Shown piece after piece: positions 27,895 through 36,641 of a stretch of 64,000 nucleotides of DNA. How positions within the stretch are numbered: position 1 is the first letter of the stretch; each line of letters begins with the position of its first letter. Below the pieces are notes generated by a model. It worked only from the letters and a program-made list of their open reading frames with translations. It made no database searches and was not told where the DNA came from. The stretch comes from Streptomyces sp. YIM 121038 (GTDB lineage: Bacteria > Actinomycetota > Actinomycetes > Streptomycetales > Streptomycetaceae): contig NZ_CP030771.1 in NCBI RefSeq assembly GCF_006088715.1, forward strand, positions 4,846,001-4,910,000, in the 5' to 3' direction. A program made the position numbers and the translations under genes.

Positions 27895-29490
27895 GTGACC
27901 ACCACAGAGCCCCCCACACCGCCGCCGCCCCCGCCCGGTCCGCACGGGCACGGGCACGGGCACGGACATGCGCACAGCCACGGCCCCGCCGCGCCCGTCT
28001 CCCGGCATCTGCGCAAGGTCATCGCCGCCGTGCTGATCCCCTTCGCCACGGCCGTCCTCGTCGGCCTCGTGATGCTCTGGCCCGGCGGCACCCCCGACCA
28101 CGAGCGCACCGGCGTCGGCTTCGACCGGCAGACCCAGTCGGCCACCGTGGCGAAGATGGACACGCTCCCCTGCGAGGACGTGAACGCCTCCCAGACCCCG
28201 CCCAACGGCGACACCTCCACCCCCGAGGGCCGGTCCGCGCAGTCGCGCTCCGAGGGCACCTGCAAGAAGGCCACGATCAAGGTGACCAGCGGCCCGGACA
28301 AGGGCTACACCTTCACGGAGATCGTCCAGCCCGACTCCCCCCGGCAGCTGAAGCTGGGCCAGGGAGTGGTGGTCGCCTACGAGCCCAAGGCGCCCAAGGG
28401 CCTGCAGTATTCGATCGCCGACGTGAACCGCAAGGTCCCGATGGCCCTGCTCGCGGGCATCTTCGCGCTGGCCGTCGTCGTGGTGGGACGGCTGCGCGGC
28501 GTCATGGCCCTGGTCGCCCTCGCGGTGAGCTTCCTGATCCTGACCTTCTTCATCCTGCCCGCGATCCTCCAGGGCTCGAACCCCCTGGTCGTCGCGATCG
28601 TCGGGGCCAGCGCCATCATGCTGATCGCGCTCTATATGTGCCACGGCCTGACCGCGCGCACATCGGTGGCGGTGCTCGGCACCCTGATCTCCCTCCTCCT
28701 CATCGGCCTACTCGGCTCGCTCTTCATCGGCTGGGCCTCCCTGACCGGCAACACGGACGACAACACCGGCCTGATCCACGGCCTCTACCCGTCCATCGAC
28801 ATGAGCGGCCTGCTGCTCGCGGGCGTCATCATCGGCTCCCTCGGCGTGCTCGACGACGTCACCGTCACCCAGACCTCCGCGGTCTGGGAGCTGCACCAGG
28901 CCAACCCGACGATGGGCTGGCGCGGTCTGTACCGCGCGGGCATCCGCATCGGCCGCGACCACATCGCGTCGGTCGTGAACACCCTGGTCCTCGCCTACGC
29001 GGGCGCCGCTCTCCCCCTTCTGCTGCTCTTCTCCATCGCCCAGAGCAGCGTGGGCACCGTCGCCAACAGCGAGTTGGTCGCCGAGGAGGTCGTCCGCACC
29101 CTGATCGGCTCGATCGGCCTCGTCGCCTCCGTCCCCGTCACCACCGCGCTCGCCGCCCTGGTCGTCTCCGCCGACCGGCCGGGCGCAGCCGTCCCGGTCC
29201 CGGCCGTCCCGGGCGCGGCTCCGGGCGCGGCTCCGGGCGCCGCGGTGGGCTCCTCACATCCGGCGGGGCCTGGGGGGCCGGGCGGACCGGCGGGGCCCGG
29301 TGGGCCTGGTGGGCCTGGTGGGCCTGACGGCTCCGGTGGGCCCGGTGGGCCAGGTGTGCCTGGGGGAACGGCCGGGCCGGGGCCTGTGGGGCCTACGGGG
29401 CCCGCCAGTGTCGCCTCGCCCCGTACGGGCGCCTCTCCGGCCCGGCCACGCCTCACCCGTGGCGGCACGGGCCGCCGCCGAAAACCCTGA
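27895..29490 (+). CDS. YibE/F family membrane protein
   Basis: About 531 residues from GTG 27895. The N-terminus is proline-rich then histidine-rich (GHGHGHGHAHSHGP), which could bind metal. A membrane helix follows near residues 42-62, then a soluble domain of ~100 residues, then a block of seven or eight helices with the family motifs SFLILTFFILPAILQGSNPL, YMCHGLTARTSVA and GSLGVLDDVTVTQTSAVWEL. The last 90 residues are a Gly-Pro-rich collagen-like tail. YibE/F proteins are multipass membrane proteins of unproven function; metal or small-molecule export has been suggested. Divergent from thiC. Confidence 0.88.
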   Translation: MTTTEPPTPPPPPPGPHGHGHGHGHAHSHGPAAPVSRHLRKVIAAVLIPFATAVLVGLVMLWPGGTPDHERTGVGFDRQTQSATVAKMDTLPCEDVNASQTPPNGDTSTPEGRSAQSRSEGTCKKATIKVTSGPDKGYTFTEIVQPDSPRQLKLGQGVVVAYEPKAPKGLQYSIADVNRKVPMALLAGIFALAVVVVGRLRGVMALVALAVSFLILTFFILPAILQGSNPLVVAIVGASAIMLIALYMCHGLTARTSVAVLGTLISLLLIGLLGSLFIGWASLTGNTDDNTGLIHGLYPSIDMSGLLLAGVIIGSLGVLDDVTVTQTSAVWELHQANPTMGWRGLYRAGIRIGRDHIASVVNTLVLAYAGAALPLLLLFSIAQSSVGTVANSELVAEEVVRTLIGSIGLVASVPVTTALAALVVSADRPGAAVPVPAVPGAAPGAAPGAAVGSSHPAGPGGPGGPAGPGGPGGPGGPDGSGGPGGPGVPGGTAGPGPVGPTGPASVASPRTGASPARPRLTRGGTGRRRKP

Positions 29491-29645
29491 ACTCCCCCTC
29501 GCCGACCGGTTCCTCACCCTCCCCTCCAGTCCCCACCCTTCCCTCCGGTCACTGACCGCCCTGCGGCTACTCACCGCGTCCGGTCACTCCCCGTGAAAAG
29601 CACCAATCCGCCATCACGCCTCGCGCCCCGTGCGCCGGGCGGTGC

Positions 29646-30053
29646 TCAGCCCGCGCTCTGCTCCTCCGCAAGGATGCGGTGCAGCGCCTCGTCGAGATGC
29701 GTGTCGAAGTCGGCCAGCGTCCGCTCCTGGCCCAGCGGCACCAGCTTGTCCGTCCGGTCGAGGAAGGCGAGCAGCGGCGCGATCCCCACCCTGAACAGGG
29801 CCTGGTCGCCTCCCACTTGCAGCCTGATGACCGCCTCGTCGAGCTCGTCGTGTCCGGTGGGCGCGATGTGCACGTCTCCGTCGCCGCAGGCCCTGCCCAC
29901 GCCGTCCACCAGCAACTCCCGCCCGAAGGCCCAGGTCACCGGGGCGTCACCGGGCAGGTGGAAGGTCAGCCGCACCGCGTAGGGATCACACGTCTCGTAG
30001 CGCAGCTCCACCGGGATCCGGAACGAGAGATCCTCCGACACAAGGAAGCTCAT
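29646..30053 (-). CDS. ssgA: Sporulation and cell-division protein SsgA
   Basis: About 135 residues, the length of SsgA-like proteins. It begins MSFLVSEDLSFRIPVELRYET and contains FHLPGDAPVTWAFGRELL and LDRTDKLVPLGQE, all characteristic of SsgA itself rather than SsgB or later paralogues. SALPs are actinomycete-specific; SsgA marks sites of septation and germination and brings SsgB, which positions FtsZ for sporulation septa. Start at 30053 gives GAGG at 5 bases; an in-frame ATG is adjacent at 30056. The regulator gene ssgR lies 132 bases upstream on the same strand, as in other streptomycetes. Confidence 0.95.
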   Translation of the reverse strand: MSFLVSEDLSFRIPVELRYETCDPYAVRLTFHLPGDAPVTWAFGRELLVDGVGRACGDGDVHIAPTGHDELDEAVIRLQVGGDQALFRVGIAPLLAFLDRTDKLVPLGQERTLADFDTHLDEALHRILAEEQSAG

Positions 30054-30184
30054 CATGACCTCTGCCTGGACCGACTCTCGCATCGCCGCCTACCCCGTCA
30101 GTAGCCTTCCGTGGCCAGGAACCAACTCCCTGACACTCGTGTCATCTTGCTCAACGTGCACACCAGATCACAAGGAGTGAGTTT

Positions 30185-31114
30185 TCAGATGCTGATAGAG
30201 AAGGCGAGTGTCCTTAGTAGCTTTCCGAGCTCGCCCTGCAGGATGCGCGCCGCGGGCATCAGCCGGTCAGCCTGACCCGACGGCACGGAGATGGCCATCG
30301 TGGCCGCCGTGGTCCCCACAGTGATCGGGATCGCGGCGCAGACCGTCCCCAGCGCGTACTCCTGGTGCTCCACCACCGGTGCCATTCGTCCCAGCGCGTC
30401 CAGCCTGCGCAGTAAAGTCCGTTCGTCACGCACCGTGTTCGGCGTGAGCGACCGTACCGGGTAGCGGTCGAGGTGCTCGCGCCGCGCCTCGTCGTCGAGC
30501 TGCGCCAGCAGGCACTGCCCGATCGCGTGCGCGTGACCGGTCTCCCGGAAGTCCGCCCACTCCTCGACGGCCGGATTGCCCGAGGTGTCGGCGATCGAGA
30601 CGACCTCGATCTCGCCGTCGCGATAGATGGCGAAGTACACCGGCACGCCGATGGCATCGCGCCAGTGCGCCAGGACGTCCCCGATCATGGAGCGCCGGTT
30701 CTGCTGCGCCGCGCTGGCCCCCAGCCGCTCCGCCGCCTCGCCGAGCACGAACACCCCGTGCTCCCGGCGCAGATAGCCTTCGTGCGTCAGCGTTCTGAGC
30801 AGGTGGTACGCCGTCGGGAGCGCGAGCCCCGACTCACGGGCCAACTGCTTCGCGGGCGCCCCGTCCTGGTGGGACGCGGCGGCCTCCAGCAGACGCATCG
30901 CCCGCTGCACGGAGCCGATCAGTGTCGGGCCGACGCCGGCTGGGCCGGTATCCGGCGAAGTCGACTCCGCCGACGCCCTGGTCGCCGAAGCATCGGGGGC
31001 GGAAGCGTCAGGTGCCGGAGCGGGAGTCGAGGCCTTCCCGCACGAGGTGGCTTCGCGTGCAGGGGTGTTGGCATGAGGGGAGGAGTGTGGGGGTGAGGCG
31101 TCAACCGTGGCCAT
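30185..31114 (-). CDS. ssgR: IclR-type regulator SsgR, activator of ssgA
   Basis: About 309 residues. The first 65 residues are a low-complexity Ala/Ser/Pro/Asp region with repeated DASA units. A winged helix (SVQRAMRLLEAAASHQDGAPAKQLARESGLALPTAYHLLRTL) and an IclR effector domain (YFAIYRDGEIEVVS, HAIGQCLLAQL) follow. Its position directly upstream of ssgA identifies it as SsgR, which activates ssgA at sporulation. The N-terminal extension is longer than I recall for the S. coelicolor protein; a later start within it is possible. Codons near the 3' end include CTA CTA AGG, which are rare in Streptomyces. Confidence 0.92.
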   Translation of the reverse strand: MATVDASPPHSSPHANTPAREATSCGKASTPAPAPDASAPDASATRASAESTSPDTGPAGVGPTLIGSVQRAMRLLEAAASHQDGAPAKQLARESGLALPTAYHLLRTLTHEGYLRREHGVFVLGEAAERLGASAAQQNRRSMIGDVLAHWRDAIGVPVYFAIYRDGEIEVVSIADTSGNPAVEEWADFRETGHAHAIGQCLLAQLDDEARREHLDRYPVRSLTPNTVRDERTLLRRLDALGRMAPVVEHQEYALGTVCAAIPITVGTTAATMAISVPSGQADRLMPAARILQGELGKLLRTLAFSISI

Positions 31115-31629
31115 GGGTCACTCCCGGTGCACATGGGGGTCCACCCGTGCCGGGGATACACGGGAGGGGGCAGTGGTCCCGCCTGCGGGGACGGCCCCGC
31201 GTCGGTTTTCGGACTCTAACCCTTGGCCACCGCTCCGGGGTCCCGCGTGGGGAAACTTCCCCCTCGGGAGGGAATCACGTGCTACTTCACCTGTCGGTGT
31301 GCGATGCCTTTCCCCAAACGCTGCCCGCTGACTTCCACGGTCACCGCGTGAGGATTTACTGATCGGTGCGCGACGGCTTCGCTGATCCGTGGGCTTGGCC
31401 TCGCCGGTCAGTAGGCGTGACTCCACCAGTCATTCAGCTCGGCCTCGCCGGTCAGTCGGCGCGGCTCCGCCAGTCGGTGCGACAAGGTCACCGGCGAGCA
31501 CGACGCGTTCCCCGGGCGGCCCGCTGCGCAGGCCACAGCCGACCTGCCCCGAGACGCCTCGCCAGGCTCCCCGAGCTCCCCGAGCCCCCCGTCGGCCCGC
31601 TGCGGGGCCCCGCCCATCGCGGGACGGGC
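31115..31629. other. Intergenic region upstream of ssgR
   Basis: No gene supported on either strand. The ssgR promoter should lie near 31120-31250, but no consensus stands out. A repeated block beginning GGCCTCGCCGGTCAGT occurs at about 31398-31430 and 31441-31475. Confidence 0.45.
31398..31475. repeat. Two-copy ~43-bp direct repeat
   Basis: GGCCTCGCCGGTCAGTMGGCGYG occurs twice, each followed by RCTCCRCCAGTC. The copies start 43 bases apart. Function is unknown. Confidence 0.5.
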
Positions 31630-31857
31630 TCACCAGTCGGCGTGCGACGAGCCCCGGGACGAAGGCGAGCGGGATATGAACTTCCGCACCAGGTAGATCA
31701 GTCCGCCGACCAGGGCCACGAAGAGCAGCACCTTGAAGAGCAGGGCGAACACGAAGCCGATGACGCTCGCTATCAGCCCGCCGAACACGACCAGAGCGAC
31801 GATCGGCACCGCGACCCACTTCACCCACCACGGCATACCCGCGAAGATCTCTCGCAT
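31630..31857 (-). CDS. Small DUF5326-family membrane protein
   Basis: 75 residues. The N-terminal MREIFAGMPWWVKWVAVPI leads into two adjoining hydrophobic segments (about 14-34 and 38-58), and the protein ends in a short basic, Ser-rich tail SRSPSSRGSSHADW. It is an actinobacterial membrane protein family found beside ssgR in Streptomyces. No catalytic residues are visible. Start ATG 31857 is preceded by GGGCGAGGC. The function is unknown; the location suggests, at most, a link to development. Confidence 0.82.
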   Translation of the reverse strand: MREIFAGMPWWVKWVAVPIVALVVFGGLIASVIGFVFALLFKVLLFVALVGGLIYLVRKFISRSPSSRGSSHADW

Positions 31858-32225
31858 TGCCTCGCCCTTTCCCGTTCTCCATCACTGCGTTCAGTTCTCC
31901 GCCGCTGGGCGGATTCCTTGTGTCTCGCATTCGATGCTAGGACGGAAAGGGTCCGTTCGGGGCCGCGAGATCCCTTGTCCGCCCCTGACTCGTCCCCTAG
32001 GGAACCCCGGGGTTGGGACCCTGATCCAGCCCCTGCCCCTGGCCGACGCGCCCATGCCTCCCCAGGCTCCCCGGCCGGACAGCCCAAGGACGGGACAGCC
32101 CGAGGAACAGAGGCCGGGCCGCCCGATGCCTCGACGCGGACAGCCCGGCGGCCGGGCGGATCCCACGCCGTCGGCCCGAGCCCGGAGAGACGTAGCTCAC
32201 CTCCCGGGCGGCGGGGGCACGCGCA
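31858..32225. other. Intergenic region between DUF5326 and cupin genes
   Basis: No gene. There is a GC-rich inverted element GCCCGGC/GCCGGGC at 32143-32157 that may help end cupin transcription, and short repeats ending in ACAGCCC. Nothing else is supported. Confidence 0.4.
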
Positions 32226-32543
32226 TCACCGTTCCGGCGGCGAGAACACGACGAGAACCCGCAGGTCCTCGGTGATGTGGTGGAACTTGTGCGGCACTCC
32301 GGCCGGGACGTACACCACGCTGCCGCGCGCGACCTCCGTCGTCTCCATGCCCACGGTGATCGACGCGCGGCCGCTGACGATCATGTACACCTCGTCCTGG
32401 CGGTGGGGCTGCTGCGGGTCGGTCTCCCCGGCGTCCAGCGCGTAGAGCCCGACCGACATGTTCCGCTCCCGCAGAAACTGCAGATACGCGCCGTCGTTCG
32501 CGGCTCGCTCCGCTTCCAGCTCGTCCAGTCGGAATGCCTTCAT
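32226..32543 (-). CDS. Cupin-domain protein
   Basis: 105 residues, a single cupin beta-barrel. Motif 1 is PHRQDEVYMIVSGRASITVG, and motif 2 is VPAGVPHKFHHITEDL; together they supply the usual His/His/Glu/His metal set, though the first motif has a His-X3-Glu spacing slightly different from GX5HXH. It could be a small metal-binding sensor or enzyme. The start ATG is preceded only by a weak AGAGCG. Single gene. Confidence 0.82.
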   Translation of the reverse strand: MKAFRLDELEAERAANDGAYLQFLRERNMSVGLYALDAGETDPQQPHRQDEVYMIVSGRASITVGMETTEVARGSVVYVPAGVPHKFHHITEDLRVLVVFSPPER

Positions 32544-32614
32544 CGCTCTTGTGCGCCCCTTGCCCCAGGTCGTGGACCGACCGCTGTCTACGTACGTCTG
32601 CCACGATCAGACAC

Positions 32615-32995
32615 ATGAAGAATTTCGTAGTCAAGACGATCGCCAACGCGGTGGCTCTGGCCGTCGCGGTCTGGCTGCTCGACAAGATCACGCTCACCGG
32701 CGACAGCACGGGTGGGAAGGCGCTCACGCTGCTCGTCGTCGCACTGCTCTTCGGCCTGGTGAACTTCCTGGTCAAGCCCGTCGTACAGGTGCTCACCTTC
32801 CCGCTGTTCGTGCTGACGCTCGGCCTGATCACCCTGGTGGTCAACGCCTTGATGCTGCTGCTGACGTCGTGGCTCTCCGACAAACTGGATGTCAGTTTCC
32901 ACGTCGAGGGCTTCTGGACCGCTGTGTTCGGTGGCCTGATCATTTCGATCGTCTCCTGGGCGCTGAACGTCGCCCTGCCCGACCACAAGGACTGA
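32615..32995 (+). CDS. Phage-holin-family (four-helix) membrane protein
   Basis: About 126 residues with four hydrophobic helices: an N-terminal one, LLVVALLFGLVNFLVKP, VLTFPLFVLTLGLITLVVNALMLLLTSWL and the last near AVFGGLIISIVSWALNV. This is the mycobacterial phage holin superfamily IV type (PF04020), widespread in bacterial chromosomes and not a sign of a prophage. The start lies well inside a longer open frame, at the first residues of the family. It ends 8 bases before the phosphatase gene, suggesting a common transcript. Function unknown. Confidence 0.85.
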   Translation: MKNFVVKTIANAVALAVAVWLLDKITLTGDSTGGKALTLLVVALLFGLVNFLVKPVVQVLTFPLFVLTLGLITLVVNALMLLLTSWLSDKLDVSFHVEGFWTAVFGGLIISIVSWALNVALPDHKD

Positions 32996-33003
32996 CCCGA
33001 CCG

Positions 33004-33537
33004 ATGCCCTCCGCCGCCCCGTCGTCCCGCCCCGCCGCCGCGCCGTTCAGCGTCTGCTTCGTGTGCACCGGCAACATCTGCCGTTCGCCCATGGCCGAGT
33101 CGGTCTTCCGCGCCGTGGTGCGCGACGCGGGTCTCGAAGGCCTCGTCCTGGTGGACAGCGCGGGCACCGACGGCTGGCACGAAGGGGACGCGGCCGATCC
33201 GCGTACCGTCGCTGTCCTGGCGTCGGCGGGCTTCGACACCACGCACGTGGCCCGGCAGTTCCGGACGGACTGGTTCGCGCGGCTCGACCTCGTGGTCGCG
33301 CTCGACCGCGGCCACGAACGCGCCCTGCGCCGCCTGGCACGGACTCCGCAGGACGCGGACAAGGTTCGGCTGCTGCGCTCGTTCGACCCCTCGGCCGAAG
33401 GCGCCGACGCCCTCGACGTCCCCGATCCGTACTACGGGGACTTCGTGGGCTTCGAGGAGTGCCTGAAGATGGTCGAGGCGGCGTGCGAGGGCCTGCTCGA
33501 CGTCGTACGGGAAGCGGTGGAAGGACGGTCGGCATGA
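33004..33537 (+). CDS. Low-molecular-weight protein-tyrosine phosphatase
   Basis: About 177 residues. The P-loop is VCTGNICRSP with nucleophile Cys21 and Arg27; the general-acid loop is VPDPYYGD. Length and motif spacing fit LMW-PTPs such as S. coelicolor PtpA and mycobacterial PtpA. It removes phosphate from tyrosine residues of proteins; in streptomycetes overexpression affects antibiotic output. An N-terminal extension of 14 residues precedes the usual start. Its stop overlaps the next ATG. Confidence 0.9.
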   Translation: MPSAAPSSRPAAAPFSVCFVCTGNICRSPMAESVFRAVVRDAGLEGLVLVDSAGTDGWHEGDAADPRTVAVLASAGFDTTHVARQFRTDWFARLDLVVALDRGHERALRRLARTPQDADKVRLLRSFDPSAEGADALDVPDPYYGDFVGFEECLKMVEAACEGLLDVVREAVEGRSA

Positions 33538-34862
33538 CGGAATCGGAGCGAATACGCGCGGCGGGCGCGGGCCCCACGGCGGCCACGAGCTCCAGCGAGG
33601 GCACGGCTCCTTCGCCGACAACGGCCACCGGCTCCCACGCGGGCACGGACCCTTCGCCGACGACGGGCTCGGGTGACACGGGCTCCCCTCCAATAGCGAG
33701 CCCCACCGCCGCGCCCGGCAGCGCGCGACCGCTGGGTACGGGCGACGGCACGCGCGCCGTGCGCGCCGGGCTCCCCGCGCCCGTGAAGCACGAGCCGACG
33801 CTGCCGGGTCCCGTGTTCGCCGCGCACTTCCATCTGCCCGGCGACCCCACGGGTCCGTACACCTACGGCCGCGACGAGAACCCGACCTGGACGCTCCTGG
33901 AACGAGCCATCGGGCAGCTCGAAGCCCCGGACGACGCGAACGGCGACGTGGAGACGCTGGTCTTCGCCTCCGGCATGGCCGCGATCTCCGCGGTGCTCTT
34001 CTCCCAGCTGCGCGCCGGCGACGCCGTGGTGCTGCCGAGCGACGGCTATCAGGCGCTGCCGCTGGTCCGTGAGCAGCTCACCGCGTACGGCATCGAGGTC
34101 CGCACCGCGCCCACGGCCGACGACGCGCAGCTCGACGTGCTCGACGGCGCCCGGCTGCTGTGGCTGGAGACCCCGTCGAACCCCGGCCTCGACGTCTGCG
34201 ACGTCCGTCGGCTCGTCGCCGCGGCACACGCGCGTGGGGCCCTGGTCGCCGTCGACAACACCCTCGCCACCCCGCTCGGCCAGCGACCGCTCGGCCTCGG
34301 TGCCGACTTCTCCGTGGCCAGCGGCACCAAGCAGCTCACCGGCCACGGCGACCTCCTGCTCGGCTACGTGACCTGCCGTGATGCCGAGCGCGCGGCCGCC
34401 GTGCGGCGCTGGCGCAAGATCGTCGGCGCCATTCCGGGGCCCATGGAGGCCTGGCTGGCGCACCGATCGCTCGCCACGCTCCAGCTGCGCGTCGACCGGC
34501 AGAACGCGAACGCCCTGGCTGTCGCCGAGGCGCTGCGCGGCCACGCCGACGTGACCGGCCTGCGCTACCCGGGCCTGTCCGACGACCCCTCGCACAAGAT
34601 CGCGGCCCGGCAGATGCGGCGCTTCGGGTGTGTGGTCTCGTTCGTGCTGCCCTCACGCCTGCGTGCGGACCGCTTCCTCGACGCACTGCGGCTCGTGGAC
34701 GACGCGACAAGCTTCGGAGGTGTGCGTTCCACCGCCGAGCGGCGCGGCCGCTGGGGCGGGGACGCCGTTCCGGAAGGGTTCATCCGCTTCTCGGCCGGGG
34801 CTGAGGACGCCGAGGACCTGGTGGCCGATGTGCTGCGTGCGCTGGACGAGACGGCGGACTGA
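33534..34862 (+). CDS. Cystathionine gamma-lyase / gamma-synthase family PLP enzyme
   Basis: About 442 residues, the start overlapping the stop of the phosphatase (ATGA). Residues 1-85 are low complexity (Thr, Ala, Ser, Gly). The PLP domain has FASGMAAISAVLFSQL, LWLETPSNPGLDVCDV, AVDNTLATPLGQRP, and the Schiff-base K266 in VASGTKQLTGHGD. It interconverts cystathionine, cysteine and homoserine derivatives. Which of lyase or synthase it is cannot be told from sequence; lyase is preferred since the family at this locus is commonly so named. Confidence 0.85.
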   Translation: MTESERIRAAGAGPTAATSSSEGTAPSPTTATGSHAGTDPSPTTGSGDTGSPPIASPTAAPGSARPLGTGDGTRAVRAGLPAPVKHEPTLPGPVFAAHFHLPGDPTGPYTYGRDENPTWTLLERAIGQLEAPDDANGDVETLVFASGMAAISAVLFSQLRAGDAVVLPSDGYQALPLVREQLTAYGIEVRTAPTADDAQLDVLDGARLLWLETPSNPGLDVCDVRRLVAAAHARGALVAVDNTLATPLGQRPLGLGADFSVASGTKQLTGHGDLLLGYVTCRDAERAAAVRRWRKIVGAIPGPMEAWLAHRSLATLQLRVDRQNANALAVAEALRGHADVTGLRYPGLSDDPSHKIAARQMRRFGCVVSFVLPSRLRADRFLDALRLVDDATSFGGVRSTAERRGRWGGDAVPEGFIRFSAGAEDAEDLVADVLRALDETAD

Positions 34863-34938
34863 GCCCCGCCACCGCCCGGCCGGGGCATGCTCCCGTACTC
34901 GGCCTCCGGGGCGGACGTACGGAGCTACGTACATCGGA

Positions 34939-34971
34939 CGGTCCGAACCTCCCCCCTCGTGGCTCGGACCG
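34939..34971 (+). terminator. Possible terminator after the PLP lyase
   Basis: CGGTCCGA (34939-34946) pairs with TCGGACCG (34964-34971), an 8-base stem with a 17-base loop, 77 bases beyond the stop. Weak and without a U-run. Confidence 0.4.
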
Positions 34972-35059
34972 CCCTCGGTTCTGCGCGCGAAGAACCGCGC
35001 GAACAAGGCTAGTTGACTCTGTGTCAGTGTCCAATCACAGTAGCGACAGCAACCTATCG

Positions 35060-35075
35060 ACAAATTTATAGTTGT
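35060..35075. promoter_or_regulatory. Possible LysR operator
   Basis: ACAAATTTATAGTTGT is an A/T-rich dyad with ACAA/TTGT arms, 38 bases before the LysR start. It stands out against the GC-rich background and is of the size LysR proteins bind. The assignment is inference. Confidence 0.35.
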
Positions 35076-35113
35076 GCTGCGCCGGGGGCCGACAGGGAGG
35101 AGAGGGTGAGACC

Positions 35114-36019
35114 ATGGATCTGGCCCTGTTGCGCACATTCGTCACGGTGCACCGGGCCGGCTCGTTCACCCGTGCCGCCGCTCTCCTCGGTCTGTCCCAG
35201 CCCGCGGTGACCTCGCAGATCCGCACGCTGGAGCGCCAGCTGGGCCGTCCGCTCTTTCTGCGCCAGGCCCGAGGCGTCACCCCGACGACCATCGGCGACG
35301 AGCTCGCCCACAAGGCCGCCCCGCACCTCGACGCGCTGGTGGAGATCGCCGAGGCCGGGCTCGACGAGGACTCGTCGATTCGCACCCTGCACCTCGCGGG
35401 ACCACCCGAGTTCACGGCGGAGCGGGCCCTTCCGACCCTCACCGCGCTGACCGGGGCCGACGGGCAGGGTTTCGCCCTGCGTGCGTCGTTCGGCAACGCC
35501 GAGGAGGTCCTGGAGGGGCTCGCCGCCGGACACCACGACCTGGCCATCACCACCGCCCGCCCCCGTGGCGCTCTGCTCACCGCGACACCGCTCTGCGACG
35601 AGGAGCACGTCCTGGTCGCGGCACCGCGCTGGGCCGCCCTGATCGGGCCCGGCAAACTGCGCCGCAAGGGCGCCCTGACGGTTGAGAACCTGCCGGTCGT
35701 GGAGGTCCACGAGTCGCTGCCGCTCGTCTCCCGCTACTGGGCCGCCGTCTTCGACTCCCGCCCGGCCGCGTCGGGCGCCGTCATCGTGCCGGATCTGCGG
35801 GCCGTTCTGGCCTGTGTGATCCAGGGCGCCGGGCTCGCCGTCCTGCCCCGCTATCTGTGCACGCCCGCCCTGGAGCGGTGCGAGGTCGTGGCGCTGCTCG
35901 ACCCCGCGGTGCCCCCGCTGCGGACGTATTTCCTCGTCGTACGCACCGGCACACTCGCCATGCCGCACATCGCGCGGGCGCACGAGTGGCTGCTGCGCGC
36001 TGCGGTCGACTGGACATAA
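35114..36019 (+). CDS. LysR family transcriptional regulator
   Basis: About 301 residues. The N-terminus has the LysR winged helix LALLRTFVTVHRAGSFTRAAALLGLSQPAVTSQIRTLERQLGRPLF. The effector domain is typical, with LAAGHHDLAITT and a C-terminal GAGLAVLPRYL. It is not divergent from a target gene, so its regulon cannot be guessed. ATG 35114 follows AGGAGAGGG. The parS site at 36043 and a Nudix gene follow. Confidence 0.9.
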   Translation: MDLALLRTFVTVHRAGSFTRAAALLGLSQPAVTSQIRTLERQLGRPLFLRQARGVTPTTIGDELAHKAAPHLDALVEIAEAGLDEDSSIRTLHLAGPPEFTAERALPTLTALTGADGQGFALRASFGNAEEVLEGLAAGHHDLAITTARPRGALLTATPLCDEEHVLVAAPRWAALIGPGKLRRKGALTVENLPVVEVHESLPLVSRYWAAVFDSRPAASGAVIVPDLRAVLACVIQGAGLAVLPRYLCTPALERCEVVALLDPAVPPLRTYFLVVRTGTLAMPHIARAHEWLLRAAVDWT

Positions 36020-36042
36020 GGCGAGCCCCGACTGGTTCGCGA

Positions 36043-36058
36043 TGTTTCACGTGGAACA
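36043..36058. other. parS: parS site before the Nudix gene
   Basis: TGTTTCACGTGGAACA matches the parS consensus at 15 of 16 bases, with one A to G change in the right arm. It lies 21 bases before the Nudix start codon. Confidence 0.8.
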
Positions 36059-36078
36059 GTCCGGGCCACATTTCTCCC

Positions 36079-36561
36079 ATGACCGTCCGACCAGTGGTCA
36101 AGCGCACCGCACGTGCCGTCCTTCTGGACGGGAACCATCTGATCCTCATCAAGCGGACCAAGCCCGGCGTGGATCCGTACTGGGTCACCCCCGGCGGTGG
36201 GGTGGAGGCCGAGGACGCGACGGTGGTCGACGCGCTCCACCGCGAGGTGCACGAGGAACTGGGCGCCAAGATCACTGATGTGGTGCCGTGCTTCGTGGAC
36301 ACGGTCGAGCACATCGGCGAGGACGGTGGTGCCACCGGCGTGAAGGTGCAGCACTTCTTCGTCTGCCGCCTGGAATCCATGGACCCGGGCCAGCGGCACG
36401 GCCCCGAAGTCGAGGAGCCGAGCGGCGAGTACGAGATCGTCCGGGTGCCGTTCACCCGTGTCGGCATCGCCTCGGTCCACCTCGTGCCGCTGTCGCTACG
36501 GCACTATCTGGACGGCAACATCGAGGGCGTACGCGCGATGCACGCGCCTGATCTGGGCTGA
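36079..36561 (+). CDS. Nudix hydrolase
   Basis: About 160 residues. The Nudix box is GGGVEAEDATVVDALHREVHEELG, an exact match to GX5EX7REUXEEXGU. The C-terminal half has acidic stretches for metal binding. It cleaves a nucleoside diphosphate linked to another moiety, perhaps an oxidised nucleotide; the substrate cannot be told. The ATG lies 21 bases after a parS site. Confidence 0.9.
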   Translation: MTVRPVVKRTARAVLLDGNHLILIKRTKPGVDPYWVTPGGGVEAEDATVVDALHREVHEELGAKITDVVPCFVDTVEHIGEDGGATGVKVQHFFVCRLESMDPGQRHGPEVEEPSGEYEIVRVPFTRVGIASVHLVPLSLRHYLDGNIEGVRAMHAPDLG

Positions 36562-36641
36562 AGCTCCTGGCAACGGGGCTTCGGCGCCGCCTTTGGTGCC
36601 GCGGTGGTCATCCGCCCCTGCTCATCAGCCGCCCATGGCGG

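Noticed and set aside
29250..29410. Second G-quadruplex region in the YibE/F tail
   Set aside because: G-runs are mostly three or fewer with uneven loops and are explained by Gly codons of the collagen-like tail.
31366..32445. 359-residue open frame over the DUF5326 gene
   Set aside because: Low-complexity Pro/Arg-rich translation, antisense to DUF5326 and cupin genes; no start signal.
32615..32995. Prophage remnant suggested by a holin-like protein
   Set aside because: The family is widespread in chromosomes, and no other phage gene is near.
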